A DNA stretch of 17,152 bases from Bacteroidales bacterium UBA3630 (GCA_002373995.1 DFLB01000014.1:1256-18407), one strand, 5' to 3'. Positions 6,971-14,325 are shown, numbered from the stretch's first letter. The notes: generated by a model not told the origin, from the letters alone. Numbers and translations: made by a program.

Positions 6971-7082
6971 AGGAGTTAAGAGGAGTTATCACTCGCTTTG
7001 CTCGTTAGAAGTTAAAGACAATAGTCGGTTTAATGTACAACAACACAACAGCCACTATTGCCTTTAACTTCTTTTAACTCCC
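6971..7082. repeat. Long imperfect inverted repeat after ptb
   Basis: An 18-nt arm at 7008-7025 (GAAGTTAAAGACAATAGT) pairs with 7054-7071 with one mismatch and a 28-nt loop. An outer arm GGAGTTAA (6972-6979) can pair with TTAACTCC (7074-7081), with 28 extra bases bulging on the left. The GAGTTA motif also recurs directly at 6973-6978 and 6983-6988. It could act as a transcription terminator or processing element for ptb, or be one copy of an interspersed repeat. No coding frame is supported here. Confidence 0.65.
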
Positions 7083-7109
7083 TTTATTTCATCAACCCCC
7101 TTTTGTAAA

Positions 7110-7475
7110 ATGCAAGAATATTTCGAACACCTGAACAACATCGCCATCACCGTCTGCGACGCCGAGGGCAATGTGCTGGACATGAACCAGCATAGCGCCG
7201 ACGTCAACAGCCACGGCCACAAGATCATCGGCAACAACCTGATGGACTGCCACCCCGAGCCCGCCCGGACCAAACTCCGCGGCCTGCTGGAGCACCAGCA
7301 GCTCAACGCCTACACCATCGAGAAGACGCAGGCCGACGGCAGCAAGGTGAAGAAACTCATCTACCAGACCCCCTGGTGGAAGGAGGACGGCGCCTTCGGC
7401 GGCCTCATCGAGTACTCGATAGAGATTCCCTTCGAAATGCCGCACTTCGTGCGCCAACCCAAGCCGCAGCAATGA
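7110..7475 (+). CDS. Small stand-alone PAS-like domain protein
   Basis: A 121-residue protein with the features of a lone PAS domain: an N-terminal helix, then ITVCDAEGNVLDMNQHS (about 12-28), GHKIIGNNLMDCHPEP (about 36-51), a helix, and a C-terminal sheet region with YQTPWWKEDGAFGGLIEYS. It ends in a proline/glutamine tail. There is no attached kinase, cyclase or DNA-binding domain. PAS domains bind small ligands or cofactors and relay signals; the ligand and partner are unknown. The start at 7110 is the first ATG after the inverted repeat, with a weak upstream region. Its stop overlaps the start of the next gene (ATGA at 7472-7475), suggesting coupled translation. The family assignment rests on motif pattern only. 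Confidence 0.75.
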   Translation: MQEYFEHLNNIAITVCDAEGNVLDMNQHSADVNSHGHKIIGNNLMDCHPEPARTKLRGLLEHQQLNAYTIEKTQADGSKVKKLIYQTPWWKEDGAFGGLIEYSIEIPFEMPHFVRQPKPQQ

Positions 7476-10084
7476 AGGAGGCGGCACTGATGATGGCGGC
7501 GCCGTCCAGACAACAGCAACGACATGTGGCGCTGCTGATGGTACTGGCATTCTTTGTTTTCCCTTTCTGCGCCGTGGCGCAGAAAGGGACGGTGAAAGGT
7601 CGCGTGGTGGATGCGCGGACGGGGGAGAACGTGGAATATGCGACGGTGGCGCTGCTGTCGCCCACGGACAGCACGCTGAAGGGCGGCACGGTGACAGACG
7701 CGAGCGGAGCGTTCCGCATAGAGGCTCCTTACGGCCGCTACCTGCTGCGCATTACCTTTATCGGCTACGAGGCGCAATACCACAAGAGCGCGGTGGTGCT
7801 GAGTGCCGACCGCAACACGGTGAACCTGGGCAAGATAGCCATCAGTCCGCAGGCCACGATGATGGAGGCGGTGGAGGTGACGGCCGAACGGTCGATGGTG
7901 GAGTATCAGCTGGACAAGCGGGTGGTGAATGTAGACAAGAACATCGTGGCCGGCGGAGGCACAGCGTCCGACGTGCTGGAGCAGGTGCCGAGTGTGGCCG
8001 TGGACAATGACGGCAATGTCACCCTGCGCGGGTCGACCAACGTCAAGGTGCTGGTCAACGGTCGCCCCAGCGAGCTGCTGGCCAGCGACCTGGCTACGCT
8101 GTTAGAGCAGATACCGGCCTCGACAGTGGAGACCGTGGAGGTAATCACCAACCCCTCGGCCAAGTATGACCCCGAGGGCATGAGCGGCATCATCAACATC
8201 AAACTCAAAGACCGCACGGCCGGCGCGCTGGGCCTCAACGGCGTAGCCAGCGTCAATTTCGGCGCCCCGCTGCCCTTCATGGTGCCCGATTCGCTGCCGT
8301 CATTCATCCCGACGGCTATGGGCAACATCAGCCTCAACTATACCACGGAGAAGTACAACCTCTTCCTCAACGCCGACCTGGGCCGTCGCACCCGCGGCCA
8401 CTACGGCACCACCGACATCGCACACCGCATGGATGGCATCGACTATCTGCACGACTTGCAGAACGAATACAGCCTCAACCCCAGCCTGATGGGGAGCGTC
8501 AAGGTGGGCGGCGAGTACTATTTCGACGAGAAAAACAGCCTGTTGCTCAGCTATCAGCTGCGCGGCGGCAGCCGTCAGCGCCAGAACTGGATTTACGCTC
8601 ACGACCAGCTGTACAACGACTCGATGAGCTACGATCAGGTTAACCAGGGCGACAACCGCAACCTGAACCACTCCTTCAACATGCTCTACACCCGCAAGTT
8701 CGACCGCAAAGACGAGGAGTTGACCCTCGACGCCACCTTCAGCACGCGCCAGGTGCAGGGCACTGGCTCGCAGGAACAGGTCTATGCCGACCCGGCAGCC
8801 AACTACGACCACTACTTCCTGCGTAGCAGCCTCACCGAGAACCACCATCAGGCGTTGAACATCAAGTTGAACTACCTGCGCCCGCTGGATTCGTTTCTGG
8901 GCATGGAAGGTTGGCGGCTGGAGACGGGCTATGAGGGCCGCATGGACTGGCCCGACCAGCAGGCCGACTACTACCGCACGGTGTACGACAACACGGGTGG
9001 AGCGCACGACCTCTACGAGTACTACGACTCGCTGTCGTCGACCCACTTTGACTACAACCTCCAGGTGCACGCCATCTATGCCACTCTGGGCGGCAACCTC
9101 ACCAATCGCCTTTCGCTGCAAGCCGGCCTGCGCGGCGAGTACGCCTACACCTATGGCCATGACGTCAACCATCCCGGCACACCGGCCGTAGACAAGCCCT
9201 ACTGGAACCCTTACCCCACCTTGCACCTCTCCTACAAGATCTCCGAGATGCAGAGTGCTCAGCTGAGCTACAGTCGCCGCGTGCGCCGCCCCCACATGTG
9301 GGACCTCAACCCCTACATCAATGTGATGGACGGGCGTCACCTGGGCTTCGGCAACCCCACCCTCGACCCGGAGTTCACCAACGCTTTCGAGCTGAGCTAC
9401 AACCTGGGCTTCGACAAGGTGAACCTCTACACCGCCGCCTACTTTCGCCACAGCAACAACACCATCACCTGGTATGGCTTCTACTGGGACAGCGCCTCGG
9501 TGGCACAGTATGCTTGGTGGGAACCCTACAACAGCGACTACGAGGGATACTGGGCTGCCGGCCCGCAGAACCTGGCCAACAGCTACAACTACGGTCTGGA
9601 GTTCATCTTCGACTGGCAGATCGCCAGCTGGTGGAAGGTGAACCTCAGCCTCAACCTCTACGAGGAGCGCATCGAAGGGAGTAGTCTGCTGAACAATAAC
9701 GTACAGCAGGGGTTCCAAGCCGGAGGCAAACTCAACTCGTTCATGACCCTGCCGAACGACTGGACGCTCCAGTTCAGCGGCCAGTACCGTGCTCCGGGCC
9801 TCGACCTGCAGGCCACGATGGATCCCAGCTACTGGTTCGATCTGGCGGTGAAGAAGGATGTCCTCCAGAAGCGCGGCACCATCAACCTGCGCGTGAGCGA
9901 CGTCTTCTGTACCGGCGGCTGGGGCCACCGCACCGACAACGTCGAGCTATATCGCGTGGTGAAAAACCATCGTCTCTCGCCCACCGTGACCGTCGGCTTC
10001 TCATGGAAGATCAACAACGGTCTGAAGCAACGGCAGCAGCAGATGGAAGAAGAAGAAGGAGGGGACGAAAGTACTATATATTAG
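7472..10084 (+). CDS. Outer-membrane beta-barrel receptor with CarboxypepD_reg-like and plug domains
   Basis: An 870-residue outer-membrane protein of the TonB-dependent-receptor-like, OMP_b-brl_3 group. A signal peptide with basic residues before VALLMVLAFFVFPF ends near AVAQ (residue 37). A CarboxypepD_reg-like domain follows (about 40-120: VKGRVVDARTGENVEYATV). Next is a plug-like region (about 130-240) with VNVDKNIVAGGGTASDVLEQ, VLVNGRPSELL and NPSAKYDPEGMSGIINIKL. The rest is a large barrel rich in aromatic residues alternating with polar ones. The start at 7472 is preferred because it begins the export signal; ATGs at 7490 and 7493 are alternatives. No SusD-like partner is adjacent, so a glycan-utilisation locus is not indicated. 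The substrate is unknown. Confidence 0.88.
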   Translation: MKEAALMMAAPSRQQQRHVALLMVLAFFVFPFCAVAQKGTVKGRVVDARTGENVEYATVALLSPTDSTLKGGTVTDASGAFRIEAPYGRYLLRITFIGYEAQYHKSAVVLSADRNTVNLGKIAISPQATMMEAVEVTAERSMVEYQLDKRVVNVDKNIVAGGGTASDVLEQVPSVAVDNDGNVTLRGSTNVKVLVNGRPSELLASDLATLLEQIPASTVETVEVITNPSAKYDPEGMSGIINIKLKDRTAGALGLNGVASVNFGAPLPFMVPDSLPSFIPTAMGNISLNYTTEKYNLFLNADLGRRTRGHYGTTDIAHRMDGIDYLHDLQNEYSLNPSLMGSVKVGGEYYFDEKNSLLLSYQLRGGSRQRQNWIYAHDQLYNDSMSYDQVNQGDNRNLNHSFNMLYTRKFDRKDEELTLDATFSTRQVQGTGSQEQVYADPAANYDHYFLRSSLTENHHQALNIKLNYLRPLDSFLGMEGWRLETGYEGRMDWPDQQADYYRTVYDNTGGAHDLYEYYDSLSSTHFDYNLQVHAIYATLGGNLTNRLSLQAGLRGEYAYTYGHDVNHPGTPAVDKPYWNPYPTLHLSYKISEMQSAQLSYSRRVRRPHMWDLNPYINVMDGRHLGFGNPTLDPEFTNAFELSYNLGFDKVNLYTAAYFRHSNNTITWYGFYWDSASVAQYAWWEPYNSDYEGYWAAGPQNLANSYNYGLEFIFDWQIASWWKVNLSLNLYEERIEGSSLLNNNVQQGFQAGGKLNSFMTLPNDWTLQFSGQYRAPGLDLQATMDPSYWFDLAVKKDVLQKRGTINLRVSDVFCTGGWGHRTDNVELYRVVKNHRLSPTVTVGFSWKINNGLKQRQQQMEEEEGGDESTIY

Positions 10085-10104
10085 TGGGTAGCTGGCAGAG
10101 AACA

Positions 10105-10539
10105 ATGCATAGCGAGGAGCTTATAATACGCGAGAATGGTGGGCGGCAGGAGGTGCTCGACCCCGTCAGGCGGCGGTGGGTGGCGCTGACGCCAGAGGAA
10201 CGGGTGCGCCAACAGACCATCCTCATGCTGCACCACCAATACGGCTATCCGCTGGAACTGATGCAGATAGAGGGGGCCATCAGCGTCAACGGGCTACGGC
10301 GGCGGTGCGACATTGTGGTATACCGTGACGGGAAGCCCTACATCATCGTCGAGTGCAAGCAGCCCGAGGTGCCCATCAGCCAGAAAGTGTGCGACCAGGC
10401 CTGCCGCTACAATAGCGTGCTGCAGGTGCCATATCTGCTTTTGACCAACGGCAAACAGCTGGCAGTGATAGCGATAGACTACGCGGCCCACGCGCTACGC
10501 TCCCTGCCGTCGCTGCCCTGCTACGGTGAGAAATGTTAA
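10105..10539 (+). CDS. Orphan HsdR N-terminal-like (PD-(D/E)XK) protein
   Basis: A 144-residue protein matching the type I restriction enzyme R-subunit N-terminal fold. The sequence carries RWVALTPEERVRQ (24-36), GYPLELMQIEGAI (47-59), then the nuclease core with D69 in CDIVVY and E83-C-K85, followed by QACRYN (98-103) and LLTNGK. These are the expected catalytic residues of a PD-(D/E)XK nuclease. No helicase, methylase or specificity subunit is present, so it is not a restriction system. Such stand-alone proteins are common in Bacteroidota, with unknown function. The start at 10105 is chosen because upstream sequence in this frame overlaps the barrel gene and has no family resemblance; it follows that gene by 20 nt and may share its transcript. 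Confidence 0.82.
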   Translation: MHSEELIIRENGGRQEVLDPVRRRWVALTPEERVRQQTILMLHHQYGYPLELMQIEGAISVNGLRRRCDIVVYRDGKPYIIVECKQPEVPISQKVCDQACRYNSVLQVPYLLLTNGKQLAVIAIDYAAHALRSLPSLPCYGEKC

Positions 10540-10581
10540 AATTGTGAGCCAAAAGAGGCCCTTTCCGCGTCTATAAGTAAA

Positions 10582-11040
10582 ATGAAACGCGACGAAAAGC
10601 AGCATATATTGGTAGAACATTACCTGGACTTCTACAGCCGGGCGATGGCGATACTCGACGACGAGGACGATGCCAAAGATGCTGTGCAGGAGGCCATTGC
10701 GAAGACATTGGCGCGGATTGGGGTACACGACCCTTTCGCCTACTGCCTACGCGCCACGGCCAACGAGAGCATCAACCTGCTGCGCCGGCGCCAGCGCCAC
10801 GTCAAGATCAACGAGACGATGCTGCTGGCCTCGTATGAGCAGGAGCGCATTGCGAAGGTGATCAACGAGAGCAAGGAGCAGCTGCAGCCGCTGGAGCGCT
10901 TGGTGCTCGAGTTCCACCGCGAGGACGGATACACCCTTGCGAGGCTTGCCGCGATACTCGGTATCAGCGTTTCAAGCGTCAAACGCCTGCTGGCGAACGC
11001 CGACCGAAAAATGAAAAAAACGATATACAACAGCCTATGA
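10582..11040 (+). CDS. ECF-type RNA polymerase sigma factor
   Basis: A 152-residue sigma-70 family regulator of the ECF type. Region 2 (about 5-75) contains DDEDDAKDAVQEAIAKTLAR, matching the conserved helix that binds core polymerase. Region 4 (about 98-148) contains LQPLERLVLEFHREDGYTLA and a helix-turn-helix IAIL-type segment (LAAILGISVSSVKRLLA). It should direct polymerase to a specific promoter set when released from its anti-sigma partner. The 3' end overlaps the next gene by 4 nt (ATGA at 11037-11040), the usual arrangement for a sigma/anti-sigma pair. No housekeeping consensus promoter is visible in the 42 nt upstream; autoregulation by its own sigma is possible but not shown. Confidence 0.88.
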   Translation: MKRDEKQHILVEHYLDFYSRAMAILDDEDDAKDAVQEAIAKTLARIGVHDPFAYCLRATANESINLLRRRQRHVKINETMLLASYEQERIAKVINESKEQLQPLERLVLEFHREDGYTLARLAAILGISVSSVKRLLANADRKMKKTIYNSL

Positions 11041-11486
11041 AAACCGAAGACCTGCAACAACTGCTTGACCGCTACCGCGAAGGCACAATAGACGACGCCG
11101 GCCGCGAGGAGCTGCAACGGCAGACCCACCGCGACGAAGTGATGGCTGCGGCGCGTCGGCGCGCCGACGGCATCGTGCGCCGTCGGCGCACAGCCCTCTT
11201 CACCCTGGCGGGGCTGCTGATGGCGGGAGCGGCAATATGGACACTGCTGCCACCAGGGGAGGAGACTCCCCTGGTGGCCGAAGCCGCGGTGCCGGACGCC
11301 GCCACAACGACAGCAGAGCCCTCCGTCGAGCAAACGGCCGCCGAAGCCCCTGCGGTCCATGCCGCTCCCAAGCCCGCGCCGCGCCGCCGCATCGCCAAGC
11401 CTGCGGAAGAGCCCGTGGTGATATGCAACAACCAATGCGAGGCCGACTCGGTCATCAACGATATCTGGAAATTTCTCACGGTATGA
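11037..11486 (+). CDS. Single-pass membrane protein, probable anti-sigma factor
   Basis: A 149-residue protein with an N-terminal cytoplasmic part (1-50, KTEDLQQLLDRYREGTIDDA resembles the first helices of anti-sigma domains), one transmembrane helix (about 52-71) and an Ala/Pro/Glu-rich periplasmic stretch ending in a short C-terminal region. It has no zinc-binding HxxxCxxC motif of the classical ZAS type. The anti-sigma role is inferred from the gene order and the 4-nt overlaps on both sides; sequence alone shows only the topology. Confidence 0.65.
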   Translation: MKTEDLQQLLDRYREGTIDDAGREELQRQTHRDEVMAAARRRADGIVRRRRTALFTLAGLLMAGAAIWTLLPPGEETPLVAEAAVPDAATTTAEPSVEQTAAEAPAVHAAPKPAPRRRIAKPAEEPVVICNNQCEADSVINDIWKFLTV

Positions 11487-11977
11487 ATTGGGGTTATAGG
11501 ATATGGGTTAAGGGATACAGATTGGTGCTCGGGGTTCTACTGCTGGCATCGGTGTCCGCCACAGCGCAGACCGACCTGTATCGGCGCTACGCCTCACAGC
11601 CGGATGTGAAGGTGGCGTCGGTGAGCAACTTTGCCCTCGACAGCAACTCGAAAGTCGATGTGACGGTCATTGCCGCCGAGGACGACGCAGGCTGGGAGTG
11701 GATGAAGAGGGAGTTTCACATTGGCGACCTGGCACCGGAGCAGCAGGCCAACCTGCGCGAGGGGAGCGACGTGGTTCTATTCGCCCGCCGCAGCCGCAGC
11801 AATCCGAGCGAGAATGCCCCCGTGGTGCAAGAACAGATTGATGTTGCGGCGAGTTGCTACATGGGCATATCGTACCTTGGGCGCGCGGTCTATGTCTTCT
11901 GTGCAGACACTGAGGAGCAGTATGACGCCATCGTGACGCTGCTGGTCAAGAAGATCATGCACCACTCAGGGCAGTAG
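11483..11977 (+). CDS. Exported protein of unknown function in the sigma operon (possibly DUF4252-like)
   Basis: A 164-residue protein with a signal peptide (hydrophobic core LVLGVLLLASVSATAQ, cleavage near residue 29). The mature part opens with LYRRYASQPDVKVASVSNFA, resembling the start of small exported Bacteroidota proteins (DUF4252 type) that often sit beside ECF sigma/anti-sigma genes. The resemblance is partial and the family is not certain. The start is set by the ATGA overlap with the anti-sigma gene at 11483-11486. Its 3' end runs 12 nt into the convergent birA gene. A role in sensing or responding to envelope conditions is an inference from context. Confidence 0.7.
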   Translation: MNWGYRIWVKGYRLVLGVLLLASVSATAQTDLYRRYASQPDVKVASVSNFALDSNSKVDVTVIAAEDDAGWEWMKREFHIGDLAPEQQANLREGSDVVLFARRSRSNPSENAPVVQEQIDVAASCYMGISYLGRAVYVFCADTEEQYDAIVTLLVKKIMHHSGQ

Positions 11978-12694
11978 GAGCGCAATCTGCTTCATGCCGC
12001 AGGAGAGGCGCCGGCCGTCGGCGGCGGTGAGGAGGAGGCGTCCGTGGGGGTCGATGCCGGTGATGGTGGCGGTGATTGTCTCACCATTATATATGTATCG
12101 CGCGGGGAGATTGAGGTTAAGCAAGTGTGCGAGGTATTGAGGCTCGGGGTCGAGGCCGGATTTGAGGTCGTTGTATCTTTTTGCGATGCAGGCCAGCAGT
12201 TGATGGAGCAAGGGTTCCAGCTCGTACTGAAGGCCTGTCAGCAGGGAGAGCGAAGTGGGGTGAGGGATCCATTCGGGGAAGTGAAGTTCGTTGACGTTGA
12301 GGCCGATGCCACAGACGGCGGAGGCGATGGAAGTGCCCTGTAAGCGAGTGCTGACAAGGGTGCCGCAGATTTTATGGCCGTCGACAAAGATATCGTTGGG
12401 CCACTTGATGAGAGAGGATTGTGGAATGCGGAGAGAGGAGAGCAGGTCGCAGAGGGCCAGCGAGAGGGCTTCGGTCAGTTTGAACTGGCGGTCGGCCGGG
12501 AGGAAGGAGGGGTGGAGGACGAGGCTGAAGGTGAGGTTCTGGCGCGGCGCGCTGTGCCAGTGGTTGCCGCGCTGGCCGATGCCTGCGGTTTGTTCCAGCG
12601 CCCAAAAGCAAGAGAAGTCCTCGACCTGGTCGAGGTCGAGGGCTTCACAGTAGCGGTTGGTCGACTCGAGGGAGTCGAAGGAGAGGATTGTCAT
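11966..12694 (-). CDS. birA: Biotin--[acetyl-CoA-carboxylase] ligase, no DNA-binding domain
   Basis: A 242-residue enzyme that activates biotin with ATP and attaches it to carboxylase biotin carriers. Key motifs are STN (11-13), QTAGIGQRGNHW (35-46, biotinyl-AMP loop), KWPNDI (97-102, with the conserved lysine), KICGTLV (108-114) and GIGLNVN (129-135), followed by the small C-terminal domain. It starts directly with the catalytic domain, so it lacks the helix-turn-helix of repressor-type BirA and cannot regulate DNA by that route. It is downstream of frr, separated by an 18-bp tandem repeat. Its 3' end overlaps the convergent exported-protein gene by 12 bp. Confidence 0.92.
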   Translation of the reverse strand: MTILSFDSLESTNRYCEALDLDQVEDFSCFWALEQTAGIGQRGNHWHSAPRQNLTFSLVLHPSFLPADRQFKLTEALSLALCDLLSSLRIPQSSLIKWPNDIFVDGHKICGTLVSTRLQGTSIASAVCGIGLNVNELHFPEWIPHPTSLSLLTGLQYELEPLLHQLLACIAKRYNDLKSGLDPEPQYLAHLLNLNLPARYIYNGETITATITGIDPHGRLLLTAADGRRLSCGMKQIALLLP

Positions 12695-12705
12695 ATAGAT
12701 ATAGT

Positions 12706-12741
12706 GACTATAGGGGCTATAGAGACTATAGGGGCTATGGG
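12706..12741. repeat. Two tandem copies of an 18-bp repeat between frr and birA
   Basis: GACTATAGGGGCTATAGA (12706-12723) is followed by GACTATAGGGGCTATGGG (12724-12741), differing in two positions. The repeat fills most of the 49-bp gap between frr and birA. Each unit is itself built of two related CTATAG half-units. It offers no clear stem-loop terminator. Confidence 0.8.
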
Positions 12742-12743
12742 CG

Positions 12744-13307
12744 TTAGATGCTCATGATCTCTTTCTCCTTGGCGGAGTAGATCTTGTCGCATTCGGCGAT
12801 GTTCTTGTCGGTGATGTCCTGGAGTTCTTTTTCGACCTGCTTCACTTCGTCTTCGGGAACGGATTTGTCCTTGAGTTTTTTGACCTCGTCCATCACCTTG
12901 CGGCGCACGTTGCGGACGTTGACTTTGGCGTTTTCCACTTCGGTTTTGGCGGCCTTGCAGAGTTCCTTGCGTCGCTCTTCGGTGAGCGGAGGGATGGTGA
13001 TGCGGAGGAGGTCGCCTTCATGTCGCGGGGTGAAGCCGAGGTTGGCGTCGAGGATGGCCTTGTTGATGGCGCCGATGATGGTTTTCTCCCAGGGCTGGAT
13101 GACGATGGAGCGTGCGTCCGGGGTGTTGATGTTGGCCACCTGGCTGATTTCAGTCATGGTGCCGTAGTAGTCGACCTTGACGCCGTCGAGCATACCGGGG
13201 TTGGCCTTGCCGGCACGGATTTTGGCCAGTTCCTTGTCGAGGAAGCTGAGCGAACTCTTCATGCTGTTTTTTGCCTCGTCGAGGCAGGATTTCGATAACT
13301 CGTTCAT
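12744..13307 (-). CDS. frr: Ribosome recycling factor
   Basis: A 187-residue protein of normal length that, with EF-G, splits the post-termination ribosome. The family pattern is complete: KELAKIRAGKANPGMLDGV near the start, VDYYGTMTEISQVANINTPD, the central ARSIVIQPWEKTII, the TPPL-like ITIPPLTEERRKEL, and the charged helical C-terminus VRNVRRKVMDEVKKLKDK to EIMSI. It lies 12 nt downstream of pyrH, the usual gene order in bacteria. Confidence 0.97.
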   Translation of the reverse strand: MNELSKSCLDEAKNSMKSSLSFLDKELAKIRAGKANPGMLDGVKVDYYGTMTEISQVANINTPDARSIVIQPWEKTIIGAINKAILDANLGFTPRHEGDLLRITIPPLTEERRKELCKAAKTEVENAKVNVRNVRRKVMDEVKKLKDKSVPEDEVKQVEKELQDITDKNIAECDKIYSAKEKEIMSI

Positions 13308-13319
13308 ATCTTTTGATGT

Positions 13320-14030
13320 TTATTGTTTACAGACAAGTGTTCCGATTTCCTCGCCCATGACGACGCGCAGGAGGTTGCCCGGGCGGTTCATGTCGAAGAC
13401 ATAGATGGGGAGGTTGTTGTCCTCGGCGAGGGCGAAGGCTGTGAGGTCCATGATTTTGAGTTTTTTCTCGAGGGCTTCGCTGTAGCTGAGGGATTGGTAT
13501 TTGAGGGCCGAGGGGTCTTTTTCCGGGTCGGCGGTGTAGACGCCGTCAACGCGGGTGCCTTTGAGGATGACGTCGGCTTGGATTTCGACGGCGCGGAGGG
13601 TGGAGGCGGTGTCAGTGGTGAAGAAGGGGTTGCCGGTGCCGCCGCCGATGATGACGACGCGGCCGTCCTGCATGGCTTCTACGGCGCGGCGGCGGCTCAT
13701 GGCTTTGCAGATGGGTTCGATGGCCAGGCCGCCCAGCAGTTCGGTGCGCAAGCCCTGCTTTTCGAGTTCGGCTTGCAGCGCCATGCTGTTGATGAGAGTG
13801 GCCATCATGCCCATGTAGTCGCCTTGGACGCGGTCCATGCCGCCGGCGGCTCCTGTGAGGCCGCGGAAGATGTTGCCGCCGCCGATGACGATGGCTACTT
13901 GGCAGCCGCGCTGGACGACGGCCTTGATGTCGTCGGCGTACTGCTTCAACATGGCGGGGTCGATGCCGTAGCTTTGGGCACCCATCAGGGACTCGCCGCT
14001 CAATTTCAATAGAACACGGTTGTATTTCAT
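13320..14030 (-). CDS. pyrH: Uridylate (UMP) kinase
   Basis: A 236-residue enzyme phosphorylating UMP to UDP for pyrimidine nucleotide synthesis. Motifs include KLSGESL (9-15), VIGGGNIFRG (48-57), RVQGDYMGMMATLINSMAL, VIIGGGTGNPFFTTDTAS, GTRVDGVYTADP and a C-terminal DMNRPGNL. The start at 14028-14030 fits the family N-terminus (MKYNRVLLKLSGE) and has AGGTGAT just upstream; a 13-residue extension to 14069 is open but unlikely. It heads a pyrH-frr-birA operon on the minus strand. Confidence 0.96.
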   Translation of the reverse strand: MKYNRVLLKLSGESLMGAQSYGIDPAMLKQYADDIKAVVQRGCQVAIVIGGGNIFRGLTGAAGGMDRVQGDYMGMMATLINSMALQAELEKQGLRTELLGGLAIEPICKAMSRRRAVEAMQDGRVVIIGGGTGNPFFTTDTASTLRAVEIQADVILKGTRVDGVYTADPEKDPSALKYQSLSYSEALEKKLKIMDLTAFALAEDNNLPIYVFDMNRPGNLLRVVMGEEIGTLVCKQ

Positions 14031-14057
14031 ATCACCTATTCGTTTATTTATTAGCCT

Positions 14058-14091
14058 TTTGCGGCACATGAAGCGCCATTCTATAATTTTG
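14058..14091 (+). promoter_or_regulatory. Possible promoter toward the PqqD-like gene cluster
   Basis: TTTG at 14058-14061 and TAATTTTG at 14084-14091 match the two boxes, but the spacer is 22 nt, slightly longer than usual. It would transcribe the 11-bp array, the short frame at 14135-14251 and the genes from 14326 onward. No better plus-strand site is visible before 14326. Confidence 0.35.
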
Positions 14092-14123
14092 CGAAAATAG
14101 GAATATTTTTTTATTCCTGCAAG
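14092..14123 (-). promoter_or_regulatory. Probable promoter for pyrH-frr-birA (one mismatch in each box)
   Basis: On the minus strand, CTTG (complement of 14120-14123), a 20-nt spacer and TATTTTCG (complement of 14092-14099) resemble the Bacteroidota consensus with one mismatch per box. The leader to the pyrH ATG is about 55 nt. Confidence 0.45.
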
Positions 14124-14156
14124 AGAAAAATTATATGCGGCTCAAATTCAGCTTTC

Positions 14157-14222
14157 CATGCCTATTGTTTGCCTACCTTTTGCTTACCTTATGCCTACCT
14201 TTTGCCTACCTTATGCCTACAA
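14157..14222. repeat. 11-bp tandem repeat (TwTGCCTACCT), five to six copies
   Basis: A degenerate first unit at 14157-14167 (CATGCCTATTG) is followed by units at 14168, 14179, 14190, 14201 and 14212: TTTGCCTACCT, TTTGCTTACCT, TATGCCTACCT, TTTGCCTACCT, TATGCCTACAA. The array lies between pyrH and the PqqD-like gene. A plus-strand frame of 38 codons (14135-14251) runs across it and gives a strongly hydrophobic peptide with a basic start (MRLKFSFPC) and a polar tail (KACHIAETQ). I do not call that frame a gene because the array itself would produce such composition. Confidence 0.85.
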
Positions 14223-14325
14223 AGGCATGTCATATCGCTGAAACACAATGATTTAAGCCTCAAATAAGGTAAGAAATGGCGGGTGGTGCACAATAAAAGG
14301 GGCGCGGCGACGTTGTGGTAGAGTT

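Noticed and set aside
8300..9928. Long 542-codon open frame opposite the outer-membrane barrel gene
   Set aside because: It is the antisense shadow of a GC-rich gene: valine/alanine/glycine-rich composition without motifs or signal, while the plus strand has clear domains.
7472..10084. SusC of a polysaccharide utilisation locus
   Set aside because: There is no SusD-like lipoprotein or glycoside hydrolase nearby, and the barrel resembles the OMP_b-brl_3 type rather than SusC.
10105..10539. Type I restriction system
   Set aside because: Only the HsdR N-terminal-like domain is present; no helicase, methylase or specificity gene is in the window.
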